Position numbers and translations under genes: made by a program. DNA of 17,735 nt from an uncultured Desulfurobacterium sp. (lineage in GTDB: Bacteria > Aquificota > Aquificia > Desulfurobacteriales > Desulfurobacteriaceae). Of the stretch, positions 1 to 7,843 are shown in pieces; the stretch's first letter is position 1, and each line of letters begins with the position of its first letter. The stretch covers positions 1 to 17,735 of the forward strand of contig CAJXJV010000005.1 of the NCBI GenBank assembly GCA_913055135.1, in the 5' to 3' direction. A model generated the notes under the pieces. It saw only the letters and a list, made by a program, of their open reading frames with translations. It was not told where the DNA came from and did not search any database.

Positions 1-1
1 T

Positions 2-43
2 GATACATGGACAGGAAAGTTCTTGAAGGAAATTCTGTGGTAA
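2..43 (+). CDS. uvrA: 3' end of UvrA (excinuclease ABC subunit A), partial
   Basis: Frame 2 is open from the window edge to a TAA at 41-43 and encodes 13 residues ending TGKFLKEILW. The T-G-K/R-F-L-K pattern a few residues before the stop is how bacterial UvrA proteins usually end, after the 'GTPEE' stretch of the last ATPase domain. UvrA is the DNA-damage-recognition ATPase of nucleotide excision repair. Only these codons are visible, so the call rests on one short C-terminal signature. Another gene with a similar tail cannot be excluded. The next gene starts 42 nt downstream on the same strand and could be co-transcribed. Confidence 0.5.
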   Translation, partial: DTWTGKFLKEILW

Positions 44-85
44 GATAGAAATAAAGATAGAGGTAATCGCAACTGTGGAGGAGTT

Positions 86-595
86 GTGAGAAAAAAAAGA
101 AAAACCATAACTGTAGATGAAGGAACTTACAATCTCCTGAAGGAACAGAAGGAAAAATTCAATTTAACTTACGATGAACTTTTAAGGAAACTTGTTGAAG
201 CAACTGCCCTGGAACTTGAAGAATTGCATCCTGAAGTAGAAGTTGTAGTTAAACCTCCCGATACTCTTCCCAGAACGATAGAAGTTTCTCTTCCAATTGA
301 CCTTCCAGAGGCTGGAATAATTCTTCCAGAATCGTTAGAGAAGGAAATCAAAGTTTATGCCGCAAAAAGAAAAATTTCTCTTAATAAAGCAGTAATAGAG
401 CTCCTTTCCCTTTCTCTGTACTTCCAGGGAAAGAGTTACATAGTAATTTCTGAAGAAACTGAAAAGAAAGTAAAGGAACTCCTTGAAAAACTTCCAAAGG
501 ATAAAAGGGAAAACTTCAAAAAAGAGCTCCAGAAGATAGTAACCTTCTACATAAGGAAGCTTATTTCTAAGTACAAGAAGAAAATGAAGCACTGA
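86..595 (+). CDS. Ribbon-helix-helix-like protein with repeated RHH-type segments
   Basis: A 169-residue protein of unknown function starting at GTG, 4 nt after GGAGG (77-81). Residues 6-38 read as a short beta strand (KTITV) followed by two helices, the ribbon-helix-helix pattern of Arc/CopG/VapB-type DNA-binding proteins. Residues 77-113 repeat the pattern (strand GIIL, then ESLEKEIKVYAAKRK and SLNKAVIELLSLSL). Residues 117-160 may be a third, more divergent copy (YIVI, then two charged helices). The linker at 48-75 is acidic and proline-rich. The C-terminus is very basic (KYKKKMKH), which suits nucleic-acid binding. RHH proteins normally dimerise to form the DNA-binding sheet, so several units in one chain could fold as an internal pseudo-dimer. 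No toxin gene is adjacent. A transcriptional regulator or orphan antitoxin is an inference from fold resemblance only. Confidence 0.6.
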   Translation: MRKKRKTITVDEGTYNLLKEQKEKFNLTYDELLRKLVEATALELEELHPEVEVVVKPPDTLPRTIEVSLPIDLPEAGIILPESLEKEIKVYAAKRKISLNKAVIELLSLSLYFQGKSYIVISEETEKKVKELLEKLPKDKRENFKKELQKIVTFYIRKLISKYKKKMKH

Positions 596-599
596 ATAA

Positions 600-616
600 G
601 GGCGCGGAAAGCGCCC
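600..616. terminator. GC hairpin between convergent genes
   Basis: GGGCGC (600-605), loop GGAAA, GCGCCC (611-616), with an extra A-T pair at 599/617. It fills the 31-nt gap between the RHH-like gene and the converging thioesterase gene. A T-rich stretch follows on the plus strand (about 623-641), but the T run is not immediate, so termination strength is uncertain. It is placed to serve both strands. Confidence 0.65.
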
Positions 617-626
617 TAAGGGTTTA

Positions 627-1181
627 CTAATTTGGTTTTTCTTCATCTTTAATTCTTTCAACAACTAACTTCTTGAGCTTGTCGGATAAGTTTTCCTCTT
701 TCTTCTCTTCTTGCTCCTGAGTCGGAACTACTTGATTTTCTTTTATGATGCCTTTTTTCTTGAGCTCTTCAACGATTTCCTTTCCAAAGTTAACTGGTCT
801 TCCCTGCGGGTCAATGAAAATGTGCTGAGTAAATCCAACCGCCAATACGACATCCTCTCTCAGAACTCTGTAGTCGAATCTGATACCCCTTGAGCCTATG
901 CTTGTTATTGCAGTTTCGACAGTTACAAGATCATCATAGACTACAGGTGCAATATATCTGCATGCAGCTTCAACAACAGGCATGAGAATCTGTCTCTGCT
1001 GGAATATTTGCTTATACTCGAAGCCAAGAGCTCTAAAGAGCTCTGTTCTTCCTCTCTCAAACATTTCAAAGAACCTTGCATAGTACATAACGCCATATGC
1101 ATCAACTTCAGCCATTGATACCCTGTAGGGCATACTTCCAACTATAACCTGATTCTCCTGCTGCTTCTTCTCTTCTGCCAT
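627..1181 (-). CDS. Hot-dog-fold acyl-CoA thioesterase (YbgC/4HBT family)
   Basis: A 184-residue 4-hydroxybenzoyl-CoA-thioesterase-type enzyme. Residues 19-50 carry the family signature: YRVSMAEVDAYGVMYYARFF followed by EMFERGRTE. Asp27 sits where the catalytic aspartate of YbgC/4HBT enzymes lies (D-x-x-G-V-x-Y). The domain runs to about residue 140 with FTQHIFID near its end. The last 40 or so residues are a charged, Gln/Glu/Lys-rich tail beyond the usual 130-140-residue family length. The start is ATG, preceded by GAGGAGG (1186-1192). It lies 14 nt after the carB stop on the same strand, so it is probably translated from the carB transcript. YbgC-type enzymes hydrolyse acyl-CoAs and often associate with envelope functions; the substrate here is not deducible, and nothing ties it to pyrimidine synthesis beyond position. 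Confidence 0.85.
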   Translation of the reverse strand: MAEEKKQQENQVIVGSMPYRVSMAEVDAYGVMYYARFFEMFERGRTELFRALGFEYKQIFQQRQILMPVVEAACRYIAPVVYDDLVTVETAITSIGSRGIRFDYRVLREDVVLAVGFTQHIFIDPQGRPVNFGKEIVEELKKKGIIKENQVVPTQEQEEKKEENLSDKLKKLVVERIKDEEKPN

Positions 1182-1195
1182 TTTTCCTCCTCAAA

Positions 1196-4100
1196 TTATG
1201 AGTAATATTCCTGAAGTGACTTTACTTTAAGCTGTCCTTTTCTCATGGATTCTATTGCCATTACAGCAGCCTGAGCTCCTCTTATTGTTGTGTAGTAAGG
1301 AATGTTGTAGTTAACAGCAAGTCTTCTTATACTAACGGCGTCCTTTGTTGATCTCGTTCCAGATGGAGTGTTGATTATGAGAATGATTTCACCATTTTTG
1401 ATCAGATCACCAATGTTTGGACGCCTTCCCTCCTGGATTTTGTAAACGAGCTCAACAGGAATTCCTTTCCCTTTAAGGAAGTTATAGGTTCCCTCAGTTG
1501 AAATAATCTTGAATCCTAAATCTGTAAGTTTTTTAGCTATACCGAAAACTTTGGCCTTGTCTCTATCCTTAACGCTGATGAAGACCTTTCCTCTTGAAGG
1601 ATCTACAGGGAGTCGTGAACCAGCTGCTAATTGAGCCTTGTAGAAGGCAATTCCTAAGTTGCCGTCTATTCCCATTACCTCTCCAGTTGATTTCATCTCA
1701 GGTCCCAGAACTGGATCAACCTCCGGGAATCTGTTGAATGGAAAGACAGCTTCTTTCACAGAGTAGTATTCAGGTTCAACTTCTTCAACTCCTAACTCGT
1801 CAAGGGTTTTACCCATTGCAACCTTTGTGGCTATTTTTGCAAGTGGGATTCCTGTTGCCTTGCTGACGAAAGGAACTGTTCTTGAAGCTCTTGGGTTAAC
1901 TTCAATTATGTAAATCTCGTTATCCTTAACAGCAAACTGGATGTTTATCAATCCTCTGACTTTTAGTTCAAGGGCAATTTCCCTTGTGATTTCCTTTATT
2001 TCTTCAACTATCTCTTTTGGAACTGAGAAAGTTGGCAGAACGCAAGCACTATCACCTGAGTGGATACCGGCTTCTTCTATGTGTTCCATTACTCCACCAA
2101 TAACTACACGTTTGCCGTCGCAAACGGCATCAACGTCAAACTCGACTGCATCTTCAAGGAATTTGTCTATGAGGACAGGTCTATCTTCGGAAACCTCAAC
2201 AGCTTCTGTCATGTAAGTCCTGAGTTCATCCATGTCATAGACAATCCTCATTGCCCTTCCGCCAAGAACGTAGGAAGGTCTCATCAGGACGGGGAAACCT
2301 ATCTCTTCTGCAATTTTTTCAGCTTCTTCCAGTGATCTGGCAATTCCTGATGGAGGTTGTTTCAGCCCAAGCTTGTTGAGGAGTTCTCTAAACCTTTCTC
2401 TATCTTCTGCTATGTCGATACTCTCAGATGAAGTTCCAAGAATCTTTACTCCTTCTCTTTCAAGCGGAACAGAGAGCTTAAGTGGTGTCTGTCCACCAAA
2501 CTGAACGATAACCCCTTCTGGCTTCTCTTTTTCTACGATGTTCAGAGCATCCTCGAGAGTAAGCGGTTCAAAGAAAAGCTTATCTGAAGTGTCGTAGTCC
2601 GTAGAAACAGTCTCAGGGTTGCAGTTTACCATGTGAGCTTCATAGCCAAGCTCTCTCAAAGCCCAGACAGCATGAACGCAGCAATAATCAAACTCTACAC
2701 CCTGACCGATTCTGTTGGGTCCAGAACCGAAGACTGTTACTTTTTTATTTTCAGTTGGATTAGCCTCACATTCCCTTCCATCGTAAGTAGAGTAATAGTA
2801 AGGTGTGTATGCTTCAAACTCACCAGCACAGGTGTCAACAGTTTTGTACATGACAGGTGCAAGTTTTCTTCTCTTTTCTCTTACTTCTTTTTCAGAAACA
2901 GAGAGAAGTTCTGCAATGTATCTATCAGAGAATCCCCACTTTTTGGCAAACTTGAAAAGGATTGGGGGAACAGTGTCAATTGTGTACTTTTTGATTTCGC
3001 TTTCAAGTTCAATGAGCTGTTTTATGTTATGGAGAAACCACCTATCAATTTTTGAAAGTTCATAGAGTTTATCTATAGACCATCCTCTTCTTAAACCTTC
3101 CGCAATGTACCAGACTCTGTCAGCACTTGGAACGGCAATTCTGCTTTCAAGTTCCTGATCCGAGATTTCGCTAACTCCTTTCATGAGAAGACCATGTCTG
3201 CCAGTTTCCAGAGATCTTATGGCTTTGAGAAGAGCTTCTTTAAAGGTTCTACCAATTGCCATAACTTCACCGACAGATTTCATCCTTGTTGTAAGTGTTG
3301 GATCTGCCTCTGGAAACTTTTCAAAAGCCCATCTTGGAAATTTCACAACGCAGTAGTCGATAGCTGGCTCAAAGGAGGCTGGAGTCTTCTTTGTAATGTC
3401 GTTGGGAAGTTCATCAAGTGTATATCCAACTGCCAGCTTCGCTGCTATCTTTGCAATTGGAAATCCTGTGGCTTTTGAAGCAAGGGCTGAAGAACGGGAA
3501 ACCCGAGGGTTCATTTCAATAACTATCACCCTGCCGTTTTCCGGGTTAACAGCAAACTGAACGTTTGAACCTCCAGTTTCAACACCAATCTCCCTGATTA
3601 TTGCAATAGCAGCATCCCTCAGAATCTGATATTCCTTGTCTGTCAATGTCTGTGCAGGAGCAACAGTTATAGAATCTCCAGTGTGAACTCCCATTGGATC
3701 TACGTTTTCAATTGAACAGATGATAACAACGTTGTCGTTTAGGTCCCTCATAACTTCAAGTTCGTACTCTTTCCACCCGAGGACACTCTCTTCAATGAGA
3801 ATCTCGTTAATTGGACTCGCTTCAAGACCTTTTCTGGCAATTTCTTTAAACTCCTCAACGTTGTAAGCTACTCCTCCGCCTTCCCCACCCAAGGTAAATG
3901 CAGGTCTGATAATTGCTGGAAGACCAACCTCTTTCACAACTTCCATAGCCTCATCTAAGGAACGTGCCAGACCACTTTTGGGAACTTCAAGACCTATTCT
4001 TAACATTGCTTCCTTGAAAAGTTCTCTATCCTCTGCCTTTTTTATTGCTTCAACTTTCGCACCTATCAGTTCAACGCCGTACTTTTCAAGAATTCCAGCC

Positions 4101-4411
4101 TCGTGAAGTTCTACAGCAAGGTTAAGAGCAGTTTGTCCACCAACTGTCGGAAGGAGAGCATCCGGTCTTTCTTTCTCAATGATTTTTTCAAGAACTTCAA
4201 CAGTTAGAGGTTCTATATAAGTTCTATCTGCAATGTCTGGATCGGTCATTATCGTTGCTGGGTTGGAGTTTACAAGAATTACCTGATAGCCCTCTTCCTT
4301 TAGAGCTTTACAGGCTTGAGTTCCAGAATAGTCAAACTCAGCAGCCTGACCGATGACTATAGGTCCAGAACCGATTATCAGTATTCTCCTGAGATCCGTT
4401 CTCTTTGGCAA
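1196..4411 (-). CDS. carB: Carbamoyl-phosphate synthase large subunit
   Basis: A full-length, uninterrupted 1071-residue CarB. It makes carbamoyl phosphate from bicarbonate, two ATP and ammonia delivered by CarA, for pyrimidine and arginine synthesis. The two homologous ATP-grasp halves are clear: the N-half begins with [20 protein letters not shown] near residue 14, and the C-half repeats it as [15 protein letters not shown] near residue 560. Each half has glycine-rich loops (TLGGEGGG in the first, VLGGRAMR in the second) and metal-binding [11 protein letters not shown] / EVNPRASRT motifs. Residues from about 941 form the MGS-like regulatory domain ([21 protein letters not shown]). The start is TTG, chosen because GGAGG (4417-4421) lies 5 nt upstream and the protein begins [17 protein letters not shown] as expected. 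The carA gene is not in the window. It heads an operon with the thioesterase gene. Confidence 0.98.
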   Translation of the reverse strand: MPKRTDLRRILIIGSGPIVIGQAAEFDYSGTQACKALKEEGYQVILVNSNPATIMTDPDIADRTYIEPLTVEVLEKIIEKERPDALLPTVGGQTALNLAVELHEAGILEKYGVELIGAKVEAIKKAEDRELFKEAMLRIGLEVPKSGLARSLDEAMEVVKEVGLPAIIRPAFTLGGEGGGVAYNVEEFKEIARKGLEASPINEILIEESVLGWKEYELEVMRDLNDNVVIICSIENVDPMGVHTGDSITVAPAQTLTDKEYQILRDAAIAIIREIGVETGGSNVQFAVNPENGRVIVIEMNPRVSRSSALASKATGFPIAKIAAKLAVGYTLDELPNDITKKTPASFEPAIDYCVVKFPRWAFEKFPEADPTLTTRMKSVGEVMAIGRTFKEALLKAIRSLETGRHGLLMKGVSEISDQELESRIAVPSADRVWYIAEGLRRGWSIDKLYELSKIDRWFLHNIKQLIELESEIKKYTIDTVPPILFKFAKKWGFSDRYIAELLSVSEKEVREKRRKLAPVMYKTVDTCAGEFEAYTPYYYSTYDGRECEANPTENKKVTVFGSGPNRIGQGVEFDYCCVHAVWALRELGYEAHMVNCNPETVSTDYDTSDKLFFEPLTLEDALNIVEKEKPEGVIVQFGGQTPLKLSVPLEREGVKILGTSSESIDIAEDRERFRELLNKLGLKQPPSGIARSLEEAEKIAEEIGFPVLMRPSYVLGGRAMRIVYDMDELRTYMTEAVEVSEDRPVLIDKFLEDAVEFDVDAVCDGKRVVIGGVMEHIEEAGIHSGDSACVLPTFSVPKEIVEEIKEITREIALELKVRGLINIQFAVKDNEIYIIEVNPRASRTVPFVSKATGIPLAKIATKVAMGKTLDELGVEEVEPEYYSVKEAVFPFNRFPEVDPVLGPEMKSTGEVMGIDGNLGIAFYKAQLAAGSRLPVDPSRGKVFISVKDRDKAKVFGIAKKLTDLGFKIISTEGTYNFLKGKGIPVELVYKIQEGRRPNIGDLIKNGEIILIINTPSGTRSTKDAVSIRRLAVNYNIPYYTTIRGAQAAVMAIESMRKGQLKVKSLQEYYS

Positions 4412-4416
4412 AGGAG

Positions 4417-4421
4417 CCTCC
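4417..4421 (-). promoter_or_regulatory. Ribosome binding site fixing the TTG start of carB
   Basis: GGAGG on the minus strand, 5 nt before TTG at 4411-4409. No in-frame ATG with a comparable site is present, so TTG is very likely the true initiator. Confidence 0.75.
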
Positions 4422-4442
4422 AGATCGTATGTTTTGGGAAAT

Positions 4443-4471
4443 TTTATCTAAATTTTGCTCAAAGGTGTTAA
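4443..4471 (-). promoter_or_regulatory. Possible sigma-70-type promoter of carB
   Basis: On the minus strand TTAACA (4471-4466; one mismatch to TTGACA) is followed after 17 nt by GATAAA (4448-4443), or after 19 nt by TAAAAT (4446-4441). Either would start transcription about 25-30 nt before the carB TTG. The region (4412-4491) is the only gap between two divergent genes, so it must hold both promoters. The assignment rests on consensus matching by eye in an AT-rich stretch. Confidence 0.3.
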
Positions 4472-4481
4472 AATTACTTAC

Positions 4482-4486
4482 GGAGG
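4482..4486 (+). promoter_or_regulatory. Ribosome binding site deciding the start of the AK6-like kinase
   Basis: GGAGG lies 5 nt before TTG at 4492. This supports TTG 4492 over the far upstream in-frame TTG at 4405, which would overlap the carB start and add 29 residues ahead of the P-loop that the family lacks. Confidence 0.75.
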
Positions 4487-4491
4487 AAGAC

Positions 4492-4992
4492 TTGAAACTA
4501 ACCATAACTGGAACACCTGGAACAGGAAAATCAACTGTCGCAAGGATTCTTTCTAAAAAGTTAGGATTGCCGATTTATAACATTTCCGAGGTTGTCAAGA
4601 AAGAGAAACTATACTCCGAGTTTGATGAGAGAAGAGATGCATTTATAGTTGACATTGAAAAACTGGAGAATTTCTTTGAGGATAAAAAGGATTTTATAGC
4701 TGAAGGGCTTGTTGCACACTACATTTCATCTGACATTTTAGTCATTCTCAGGGTTAATCCAGAAAAGATTTCTGAAAGACTGGCAGGAAGGGGATATTCT
4801 GAAGAGAAAATCAAGGAAAATGAAGAGGCAGAAAGGTTTGCTGTAATTGCTACAGAAGCAGTAGAAAATCCAAAAGCTAAAAGAATCTTACACATAGACA
4901 CTACCAATAGAACTCCGGAAGAGATAGTGGAACTCATACTGAAAGGGCTGAGCGGAGAAGAGGTCTTTGAAGAAATTGACTGGCTGGAATGA
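4492..4992 (+). CDS. AK6/Fap7-type (archaeal-type) adenylate kinase
   Basis: From the TTG at 4492 the protein is 166 residues and begins MKLTITGTPGTGKSTVAR, with the P-loop GTPGTGKST at residues 7-15, exactly where AK6-family kinases carry it. The LID-region signature RLAGRGYSEEKIKENEEAE and the ending E-I-D-W-L-E match archaeal 'putative adenylate kinase' proteins, relatives of eukaryotic AK6/Fap7, and not bacterial Adk. The family transfers phosphate between ATP and AMP or related nucleotides; in eukaryotes and archaea it is also tied to small-ribosomal-subunit maturation. Its last 26 nt overlap the start of rsmB, a 16S rRNA methyltransferase. Because the family is mainly archaeal and eukaryotic, acquisition from an archaeon is a reasonable inference. 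A cytidylate-kinase-like annotation is the main alternative. Confidence 0.85.
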   Translation: MKLTITGTPGTGKSTVARILSKKLGLPIYNISEVVKKEKLYSEFDERRDAFIVDIEKLENFFEDKKDFIAEGLVAHYISSDILVILRVNPEKISERLAGRGYSEEKIKENEEAERFAVIATEAVENPKAKRILHIDTTNRTPEEIVELILKGLSGEEVFEEIDWLE

Positions 4993-6313
4993 GAGACTGA
5001 TTGCAATAAAAATCCTCAATGCCTTTGAGAAGGATAAAAAACTCAAAGAACACATAGAAAGGTTTACCGTAAATCTTTCTCCTTTAGACAGGGCTTTCAT
5101 AAGAGAAATTGTTTCAGGAACAGTAAGGTATTTAAGACTCCTCAATTTTTCTATTGAGAAAGCTACAGGAAAGAGGTTAAAACAACAGAAAAACGCCGTC
5201 AGAAATGGACTAAGACTCATTGCTTATCAGATTTTCTTTACAAATGTTCCCCCTTATGCCGCTGTGAACGAAACCGTTGAGGCGGTGAAAAGATTAGCAG
5301 GAAAGAAGGTAGCAGGATTTGTGAATGCTGTTTCAAAAAAACTAATAAACTTTGACTACCGAAGAGAAATTGAAAAGATTCCAGATTACTTTGAGAGGAT
5401 TTCTATACTTTACTCTTTTGAAACCTGGATGGTAAAAAGATGGAATGAGTTTTACGGAAAAGAAGAAATAGAAGAGCTTTTGAAGGGGTTAAATAGAGTT
5501 GCGCCTCTTTTTGTCAGAGTTAACAGGATAAAAATTTCTCAGCAGGAACTTCTGAATCTTTTCCAGAAAGCTGGTATAGAAGCTGAAGCACATCCATTTA
5601 TCCCAGATATGATCAGAATCAAAGGAAGAGTCTCTATAGAAACAGTTCCAGGGTTTTGGGAAGGCTACTTTTACATTCAGGATCCAGCTTCTTTTCTATC
5701 GGCTTATCTCCTCGACCCGAAACCAGGAGAACTTATTCTTGACGTTGGTGCAGCACCGGGAGGAAAGACAACAGCCATTTCTTCTTTGACACTGGATAGA
5801 GCAAAGGTAATTGCTGTTGATATTAGCAAAGAGAGGATGAAACTCTTAGAGGATAACGTTAGAAAACTTGGTATATTGAACGTTGAACCAATAGTAACAG
5901 ACATTCAGAAGGACAAAAAATTCATTGAAAAATATGAAGGTAGTTTCGATAGAATTCTCATAGATGCTCCATGCAGCGCAACAGGTGTAATAAGAAGACA
6001 TCCAGAGGGAAAGTGGAATAAGTCTTCGAAATTAATAAAGCACAATCAGATAATTCAGAGAAATCTTTTAAGTAGTTGTTACAGGCTTTTAAAACCAGGG
6101 GGGATTCTTCTTTACAGCGTTTGTTCATTGGAAAGAGAAGAAGGAGAAGAGAATATATATTTTTCTCAATATATAGTAGAATACAGGAGAACAATATTAT
6201 ATAATCTACTACCTAATCTTAAACCTTTTGAGGAGAGGGGAATTTTGAGAGTATTCCCCCATAGAAACAATATGGATGGTTTCTTTTATGCTATCTTAAG
6301 GAAGTCGAACTGA
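4967..6313 (+). CDS. rsmB: 16S rRNA (cytosine-C5) methyltransferase RsmB
   Basis: A 448-residue protein of normal RsmB length. Residues 8-130 form a NusB-like RNA-binding domain (LSPLDRAFIREIVSGTVR, then VPPYAAVNETVEAVKR). From about residue 170 comes the RNA m5C methyltransferase domain: SAM-binding motif I LILDVGAAPGGKT (256-268), the acidic ribose-binding strand VIAVDIS (281-287), and the two catalytic cysteines in DAPCSATG (Cys336) and YSVCS (Cys386). RsmB methylates C967 of 16S rRNA (E. coli numbering). The start is a TTG inside the end of the kinase gene, after GGAG (4954-4957) and GAGG (4960-4963). A second TTG at 4976 is also possible. The 26-nt overlap implies translational coupling to the kinase. 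Confidence 0.95.
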   Translation: MKKLTGWNERLIAIKILNAFEKDKKLKEHIERFTVNLSPLDRAFIREIVSGTVRYLRLLNFSIEKATGKRLKQQKNAVRNGLRLIAYQIFFTNVPPYAAVNETVEAVKRLAGKKVAGFVNAVSKKLINFDYRREIEKIPDYFERISILYSFETWMVKRWNEFYGKEEIEELLKGLNRVAPLFVRVNRIKISQQELLNLFQKAGIEAEAHPFIPDMIRIKGRVSIETVPGFWEGYFYIQDPASFLSAYLLDPKPGELILDVGAAPGGKTTAISSLTLDRAKVIAVDISKERMKLLEDNVRKLGILNVEPIVTDIQKDKKFIEKYEGSFDRILIDAPCSATGVIRRHPEGKWNKSSKLIKHNQIIQRNLLSSCYRLLKPGGILLYSVCSLEREEGEENIYFSQYIVEYRRTILYNLLPNLKPFEERGILRVFPHRNNMDGFFYAILRKSN

Positions 6314-6325
6314 AAAGGAAAGGAA

Positions 6326-6841
6326 ATGAAGGCAGAAGCAGGAGTAATTCTTCTGTCCTTAATAGTGGGGTTTGGCTATGGCTCAGCAGGTACTTTTGCT
6401 GCATTTTATTTCTATAAAGGTAGAATAAAAAAGTACAGAGATGAGAAAAAGAAATTAAAAAATGATCTAACGAAGCTGTATAAAGCATATAGATCTTTAG
6501 AAAATACGATTTCTATTCTGCACAGGAAAAAGGAAAGTTTGGAAAAAGAACTACACGAATTAGAAAACAGAATTAAAAAGGAAAGAATTAGAAATTCCTC
6601 CATTAAAGAAATAGTAAAGGAGGTAGAAGCGGAAGACATAATAAAAAAATTGGAAGAGGCTATAGTATTCCTTCAAGAGGACAGAAAAGCTTTGCTAAGA
6701 GAGTTAGAAAATCTTAGAACGATGATTAAAACATCTCCTTCTTCTCCTCCTTCTATAAAACCATTGGGGGAAAAACAAGGAAAAGAAATCATCTTTTCTA
6801 CAAAGACAAATCAAAGAGAAATAGGCACAGGAACATTTTAA
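6326..6841 (+). CDS. Small single-pass membrane protein with a long coiled coil, function unknown
   Basis: A 171-residue protein not assigned to a family. Residues 6-30 form one hydrophobic segment with a run of small residues (G15, G17, G19, S20, A21, G22), suggesting helix packing in the membrane. It is followed at once by lysine- and arginine-rich sequence (KGRIKKYRDEKKKLK), which puts the C-terminal part in the cytoplasm. Residues 32-135 are almost entirely charged with heptad-spaced Leu/Ile, a predicted coiled coil with one likely break near 88-95. The last 35 residues are Ser/Pro-rich and probably disordered. The ATG start has AAGGAAAGGA just upstream, 12 nt after the rsmB stop, so it sits in the kinase-rsmB operon. 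It resembles membrane-anchored scaffold proteins in layout only. Confidence 0.75.
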   Translation: MKAEAGVILLSLIVGFGYGSAGTFAAFYFYKGRIKKYRDEKKKLKNDLTKLYKAYRSLENTISILHRKKESLEKELHELENRIKKERIRNSSIKEIVKEVEAEDIIKKLEEAIVFLQEDRKALLRELENLRTMIKTSPSSPPSIKPLGEKQGKEIIFSTKTNQREIGTGTF

Positions 6842-6844
6842 ACT

Positions 6845-7843
6845 TTAAGTAGAAATCTCTATTCCGTATTTTTTCTGAATTTTTTTAATTATTTTTTTCA
6901 GGAGTTTGTCCTCAGGTTGGAATTGATGACCTGTATAGGGAATCAGAAGTTCCTTCAAATAGTTTACATCGTAAACTTCAAGATAGAAACTTAGCTTCCA
7001 GTTGTTTATGAAAGGAACTCTCTCAAAAGGATATTTTGCTTCGATGTACTCTCTTAGGTACTCATTCCAGAGGAAACTCTGAAAAGCAAAGTTGAACATA
7101 AGCCTCACATTCTTTGGAAGAATTCTAAAGGCTTTTTCGGCTGTAAGTCCCCTCATCAAACCTTTGATTAAATCCTTTTCGTATTCCTCAAGGGCTGGAG
7201 AGAGAGTTTTGTAGAGTTTTCGCCAGTCTCCCCAGTAGTCAACGGTGCTTTTGCCGAAGAAATAGCTCCTCAGAGCTCCATCAAAATCTCCTTTCAAAAG
7301 ATACCTTAAAACAAAATCGTCACGGCTTTTTACACTTCCAAACCGTTGCTCTCCAAAGTAGTTTGGAAAACCGTACTTTCTGACTATCTCAAGATTCCTG
7401 TAAAACCTTTCTCTCAGGTTTTTTTCGAAGTTCCTGACAGTAAGGGTAAATCTGTTTCCTTTCAAATCTCCAAGAGTCAGCGGTCTATTGACTTTTCCTG
7501 AAGGCTCAAGACAGAATCCCATCTCCTTTTCAAAGTTAACAGATTCTGTCTCTATCCAGCGGTTATTGACCAGTTTGAAGCACTTTTTCTCTATCCCATA
7601 ATCAACAGGAATAGTTAAGTACTGTTCTGTTATTGCATATCTGTCTTTAAGACCAGCAAAGCCGACTTTTTTAAGGGGAATTTTCAAAAGTCGAGAGATA
7701 ACTCTTAGAGCCTCAAGAGTGGAAACGTTGGATTTTTTCAGTTTTACCAGCCAGTACTTACCGTCCTTTTCTGGTTTTAAGACAGGAATTTCCTCAACTA
7801 TAAAATCTTCAGGTTTTCTCTTTATCTTGTTGTATAGCTTCAC
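6845..7843 (-). CDS. truD: tRNA pseudouridine(13) synthase TruD, apparently short at the C-terminus
   Basis: A 332-residue TruD-family pseudouridine synthase, which converts U13 of certain tRNAs. Residues 8-17 hold the K-x-x-P-E-D-F-x-V-E motif. GLKDRYAITEQ (64-74) contains the catalytic Asp67. NYFGEQRFG (161-169) is the third signature, and FQSFLWNEYL (254-263) the conserved helix after it. GTG start, preceded by GGAGGAG and overlapping the gmhB stop by 4 nt (GTGA), so coupled to gmhB. Odd point: only about 70 residues follow FQSFLWNEYL, whereas TruD proteins I know carry about 130-150, including a final L-P-x-G-S-Y/F-A-T block not seen here. Its stop lies 3 nt from that of the converging coiled-coil gene. 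Either a compact variant or a truncated enzyme. Confidence 0.9.
   Translation of the reverse strand: MKLYNKIKRKPEDFIVEEIPVLKPEKDGKYWLVKLKKSNVSTLEALRVISRLLKIPLKKVGFAGLKDRYAITEQYLTIPVDYGIEKKCFKLVNNRWIETESVNFEKEMGFCLEPSGKVNRPLTLGDLKGNRFTLTVRNFEKNLRERFYRNLEIVRKYGFPNYFGEQRFGSVKSRDDFVLRYLLKGDFDGALRSYFFGKSTVDYWGDWRKLYKTLSPALEEYEKDLIKGLMRGLTAEKAFRILPKNVRLMFNFAFQSFLWNEYLREYIEAKYPFERVPFINNWKLSFYLEVYDVNYLKELLIPYTGHQFQPEDKLLKKIIKKIQKKYGIEIST

Noticed and set aside
2633..3055. 140-codon plus-strand frame inside carB
   Set aside because: Antisense to a strongly conserved carB region, with Ser/Phe/Cys-rich composition and no family resemblance. The same holds for the other plus-strand frames between 1941 and 3478.
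4405..4491. N-terminal extension of the AK6-like kinase from TTG 4405
   Set aside because: It would overlap the carB start and its ribosome binding site and place 29 extra residues before the P-loop. TTG 4492 has GGAGG 5 nt upstream and gives the family's normal N-terminus.
6869..6898. Three T tracts (T6, T7, T7) as a terminator for the rsmB operon
   Set aside because: No hairpin precedes them. On the minus strand they are lysine codons (KKIIKKIQKK) of truD.
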